A stretch of DNA of 39,504 nt, from the NCBI GenBank assembly GCA_013298565.1, contig JAAFIC010000024.1, positions 1-39,504 on the forward strand. Reading direction: 5' to 3'. Within the stretch, counting starts at the first letter, position 1; every line of letters begins with the position of its first letter. The translations under genes were made by a program, and so were the position numbers. Shown piece by piece: positions 37,154 to 39,504 of this stretch. The DNA is from Alphaproteobacteria bacterium. Its GTDB lineage: Bacteria > Pseudomonadota > Alphaproteobacteria > Elsterales > Elsteraceae. The notes under the pieces were generated by a model. The model was given only the letters and a program-made list of their open reading frames with translations, was not told the DNA's origin and did not search any database.

Positions 37154-37852
37154 TTAGAGGCCGGTCAGCGTACCGATTTCCAGCTTTACGCCCGGACCCA
37201 TGGTCGAGCTTAGGCTGACTTTTTTAATGTAAATGCCCTTCACACCCGTCGGCTTATTGCGGTTGATCGCACCAACGAACGCTTTGACATTTTCCAGCAG
37301 GGCTTCTTCAGAGAAGCTCGCCTTGCCAATCCCAGCATGAACAATCCCAGCCTTTTCGGCACGGAACTGCACTTGGCCCCCTTTTGCAGCCGCAACGGCG
37401 GCGGCAACATCGGTGGTGACAGTGCCGAGCTTCGGGTTCGGCATCAGGCCGCGCGGGCCGAGCACCTTACCGAGACGACCGACAATCGCCATCATGTCCG
37501 GGGTCGCAATGCAGCGATCAAACTCGATCTTGCCGCCCTGGACGATTTCCATCAGATCTTCGGCACCAACCACATCGGCCCCGGCGGTCTTGGCTTCTTC
37601 AGCCTTAACACCGCGCGCGAAAACAGCGACGCGCAAGGTCTTGCCCGTGCCGTTCGGCAGCGAGACAACACCGCGCAGCGCCTGATCGGCCTTGCGAGGA
37701 TCAATATTCAGGTTCATGGCGATTTCGATGGTTTCATCGAATTTCGCGACGGCCCGACCCTTAATCATTGTGACGGCTTGTTCCAGCGATACCATCGCTT
37801 CGGAATCAATGCCCTCATACGCCTTTTTCAGACGCTTGCCCAACCGCGCCAT
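37154..37852 (-). CDS. rplA: Ribosomal protein L1
   Basis: A 232-residue protein of the mobile L1 stalk; in enterobacteria it represses the L11-L1 m[59 protein letters not shown] and the C-terminal [19 protein letters not shown] are the family segments. It starts 4 bp after rplK, so translation is coupled. Confidence 0.99.
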   Translation of the reverse strand: MARLGKRLKKAYEGIDSEAMVSLEQAVTMIKGRAVAKFDETIEIAMNLNIDPRKADQALRGVVSLPNGTGKTLRVAVFARGVKAEEAKTAGADVVGAEDLMEIVQGGKIEFDRCIATPDMMAIVGRLGKVLGPRGLMPNPKLGTVTTDVAAAVAAAKGGQVQFRAEKAGIVHAGIGKASFSEEALLENVKAFVGAINRNKPTGVKGIYIKKVSLSSTMGPGVKLEIGTLTGL

Positions 37853-37856
37853 CGGC

Positions 37857-38288
37857 TTACTCCACCACTTCCAGGCCCATGGACCGGGCCGAACCGACGA
37901 TCATGCTTGCAGCGGCGTCAATGTCATTGGCATTGAGGTCTTGCATCTTTTTCGCGGCGATTTCGCGGATCTGATCCATCGTGATCTTACCGATTTTGGC
38001 ACCCTTACCCGTGGTCTGGGAGCCTTTGTCGATCCCAGCGGCCTTCTTAACGAAGTAGGTCACCGGCGGGGTCTTCATCACGAACGTGAAGGTACGATCA
38101 CCGTAAGCGGTGATAACCACCGGAATCGGCATCCCGACTTCAAGTTGCTGGGTCTGCGCGTTGAACGACTTGCAGAATTCCATAATGTTTAGACCGCGTT
38201 GACCTAACGCTGGACCAATGGGCGGCGACGGATTTGCTTTGCCCGCCGGCACCTGTAGCTTGATGTAGCCAACAATCTTTTTTGCCAT
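37857..38288 (-). CDS. rplK: Ribosomal protein L11
   Basis: A 143-residue protein at the GTPase-associated centre. [36 protein letters not shown] and [20 protein letters not shown] are characteristic, with the Pro-rich N-terminal domain intact. AGAGGA precedes the ATG. nusG lies 69 bp upstream. Confidence 0.99.
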   Translation of the reverse strand: MAKKIVGYIKLQVPAGKANPSPPIGPALGQRGLNIMEFCKSFNAQTQQLEVGMPIPVVITAYGDRTFTFVMKTPPVTYFVKKAAGIDKGSQTTGKGAKIGKITMDQIREIAAKKMQDLNANDIDAAASMIVGSARSMGLEVVE

Positions 38289-38357
38289 TCTGTCCTCTCA
38301 CACGAGATAGAGCGCGGTGCGGCCATGGCGAGCCTTCCGCGCGACACCAACCAAGTC

Positions 38358-38888
38358 TTAGACTTTTTCGACCTGGCTGTATTCCAATTCCACGGGGGTC
38401 GAGCGCCCGAAGATCGACACCGCTACCTTGAGGCGCGAGCGCTCTTCATCCACATCTTCCACCATCCCATTGAAGGACGCGAACGGGCCATCGGCCACCC
38501 GCACCTGTTCGCCAATCTCGAAGCGCACAGACGGACGGGGACGGTTAGTCCCTTCCTTCACCTGACGGGCCAGCCGCTCGGCTTCAGCATCACTGACGGG
38601 TGACGGCTTGCCTTTTGCGCCCAGAAACCCGGTCACTTTCGGCGTCGAGGTGACGATGTGCCACGTCTGGTCGTTAATTTCCATCTTCACCAGCACGTAG
38701 CCGGGAATGAGCTTACGCTCAGAATTCACCTTTGCGCCGCGCCGGATTTCAACGACCTCTTCGGTCGGAACCATGATATCGCCAATCAGATCGGCCATAC
38801 CTTTTTTCTCGGCGGTTTCGCGGATGGCCTGAGCCACCTTTTTCTCAAAACCCGAATAAACGTGAACAACGTACCAGCGCTGCGTCAT
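38358..38888 (-). CDS. nusG: Transcription elongation/antitermination factor NusG
   Basis: A 176-residue factor that binds RNA polymerase and couples it to ribosomes or Rho. It starts MTQRWYVVHVYSGFEKKVAQ at an ATG (38888) behind AGTAGGG, 4 bp after secE; a longer frame into secE is rejected. The NGN domain contains ERKLIPGYVLVKM and the C-terminal KOW motif is GEQVRVADGPFASFNGMVED. Confidence 0.98.
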   Translation of the reverse strand: MTQRWYVVHVYSGFEKKVAQAIRETAEKKGMADLIGDIMVPTEEVVEIRRGAKVNSERKLIPGYVLVKMEINDQTWHIVTSTPKVTGFLGAKGKPSPVSDAEAERLARQVKEGTNRPRPSVRFEIGEQVRVADGPFASFNGMVEDVDEERSRLKVAVSIFGRSTPVELEYSQVEKV

Positions 38889-38892
38889 AGCC

Positions 38893-39090
38893 CTACTTTC
38901 CCAGACCGAGAATGAGGCGAATGCCGTACGACAGACCCTGATCCACCAGAAAGAAGAATAAGGCCGCAAGCAGCCCCATTACGAACACCATTACAGTGCT
39001 AATCCATGTTTCTTTCCAGGTCGGCCACGTCACCTTGCGGGCTTCGAGCCGGACTTCCTTGAAAAATTGAACCGGGCTTGACTTCGCCAT
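38893..39090 (-). CDS. secE: Preprotein translocase subunit SecE
   Basis: The short, single-helix form of SecE usual in alphaproteobacteria, 65 residues. It clamps SecY in the inner membrane. The amphipathic part FFKEVRLEARKVTWPTWKET is followed by one transmembrane helix (about residues 31-53). The ATG at 39090 gives the normal length; ATGs at 39102 and 39150 would add an atypical tail. Confidence 0.96.
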   Translation of the reverse strand: MAKSSPVQFFKEVRLEARKVTWPTWKETWISTVMVFVMGLLAALFFFLVDQGLSYGIRLILGLGK

Positions 39091-39197
39091 GCGCTTACTC
39101 AACATCTCTGGCCCGAATAGATAAAGCGCGGAAGGGTTCCACGGCTTCAATCGGCCCTATATTTGCCCTGCTGGCGGATGCCACTCGTTTAACAGAA

Positions 39198-39273
39198 TGG
39201 CAGGAGCAGAGGGGATCGAACCCCCAACCCCCGGTTTTGGAGACCGGTGCTCTACCAGTTGAGCTATGCTCCT
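39198..39273 (-). tRNA. trnW: tRNA-Trp (CCA anticodon)
   Basis: A complete 76-nt cloverleaf on the minus strand. The acceptor is AGGAGCA with TGCTCCT, the D-loop is normal, the anticodon loop CTCCAAA (anticodon CCA) closes on a CCGGT/ACCGG stem, the T-loop is TTCGATC and CCA is encoded. The tuf-trnW-secE order is common in proteobacteria. Confidence 0.98.
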
Positions 39274-39335
39274 CCAGATGGGCCGCTGGATTTACCAAGG
39301 GCCAACCCGCATTGCAAGGCTTTTATTCCGAAAGC

Positions 39336-39360
39336 GCCAGGGCCGCCGCGCGACCCTGGC
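39336..39360 (-). terminator. Stem-loop between tuf and trnW
   Basis: GCCAGGG (39336-39342) pairs with CCCTGGC (39354-39360) around a GC-rich loop that can extend the stem. It is 17 bp past the tuf stop with only a short T run behind it, and probably gives partial termination. Confidence 0.5.
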
Positions 39361-39377
39361 ATCCCGTTTCAGCAGTC

Positions 39378-39504
39378 TTACGCAATAATCGACGCGACGA
39401 CGCCTGCGCCGACGGTACGACCACCCTCGCGGATAGCGAAGCGCAAGCCTTCGTCCATCGCGATCGGTTGGATGAGTTCGACATCCATCGACACGTTATC
39501 ACCC
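39378..39504 (-). CDS. tuf: Elongation factor Tu, C-terminal end
   Basis: The last 42 codons of EF-Tu domain 3: [35 protein letters not shown] and a C-terminal ASIIA before TAA (39378-39380). The start lies beyond the right edge. EF-Tu delivers aminoacyl-tRNA to the ribosome. No break is seen in the visible part. Confidence 0.97.
   Translation of the reverse strand, partial: GDNVSMDVELIQPIAMDEGLRFAIREGGRTVGAGVVASIIA

Overview
The window is chromosomal DNA of an alphaproteobacterium, most likely of the order Rhodospirillales. It is GC-rich with one AT-rich patch near 8.9-9.5 kb. The evidence is the ribosomal/RNA polymerase block (tuf, trnW, secE, nusG, rplKA, rplJL, rpoBC), an alphaproteobacterial rpoH beside rluD, and a tsaE-addB-addA cluster. 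The genus cannot be fixed from sequence alone.

Left part (1-5955): an integrated island. Its right edge is a 3' tRNA (or tmRNA) fragment at about 5912-5955 (+ strand), with a terminator behind it. Inside come five copies of a TGTCACC-like heptamer (probable integrase arm sites), a tyrosine integrase, and a second tRNA fragment of initiator-tRNA type touching the integrase stop. Next are a decayed RHE_PE00001/DUF1612-type plasmid gene, a C5-cytosine methyltransferase with a long C-terminal extension, and a downstream gene (GTG start at 1356) that runs off the left edge and that I do not recognise.

Accessory stretch (5956-9994): an alginate-lyase-like lipoprotein, a divergent WYL regulator, and a 99-residue protein joining a Cys-rich head to the synergy-loop region of FtsZ. 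Then follow an AT-rich PD-(D/E)XK-like gene, a scrap of a MoxR/CobS-type ATPase, and a 161-bp MITE.

Central part (9995-26865): addA/addB/tsaE for double-strand-break repair and tRNA t6A synthesis, an unpaired AbrB/MazE-like gene, and a TrxR-like ferredoxin-NADP reductase. A MocR regulator lies divergent to a DJ-1-like protein that has lost its nucleophilic cysteine. Then come rpoH, rluD, a small membrane protein and a threonine aldolase. A second copy of the same MITE, in opposite orientation, sits exactly where the stop codons of the aldolase and a Shedu-like (DUF4263) gene once overlapped. The Shedu-like gene is coupled with a 1-nt gap to a RelE/ParE-like small gene. This pair is the best candidate here for an undescribed defence or toxin module. 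A Bcr/CflA efflux pump is divergent to it.

Right part (26878-39504): a cluster of hairpins, then the transcription/translation block read leftward: tuf (partial), trnW, secE, nusG, rplK, rplA, a structured leader, rplJ, rplL, rpoB, rpoC. Two copies of a mosaic hairpin repeat share loops and spacers but differ in their stems (21925-21991 and 26967-27013), which suggests selection on structure.

Everything was read by eye. Family assignments rest on remembered motifs, and no searches were run.
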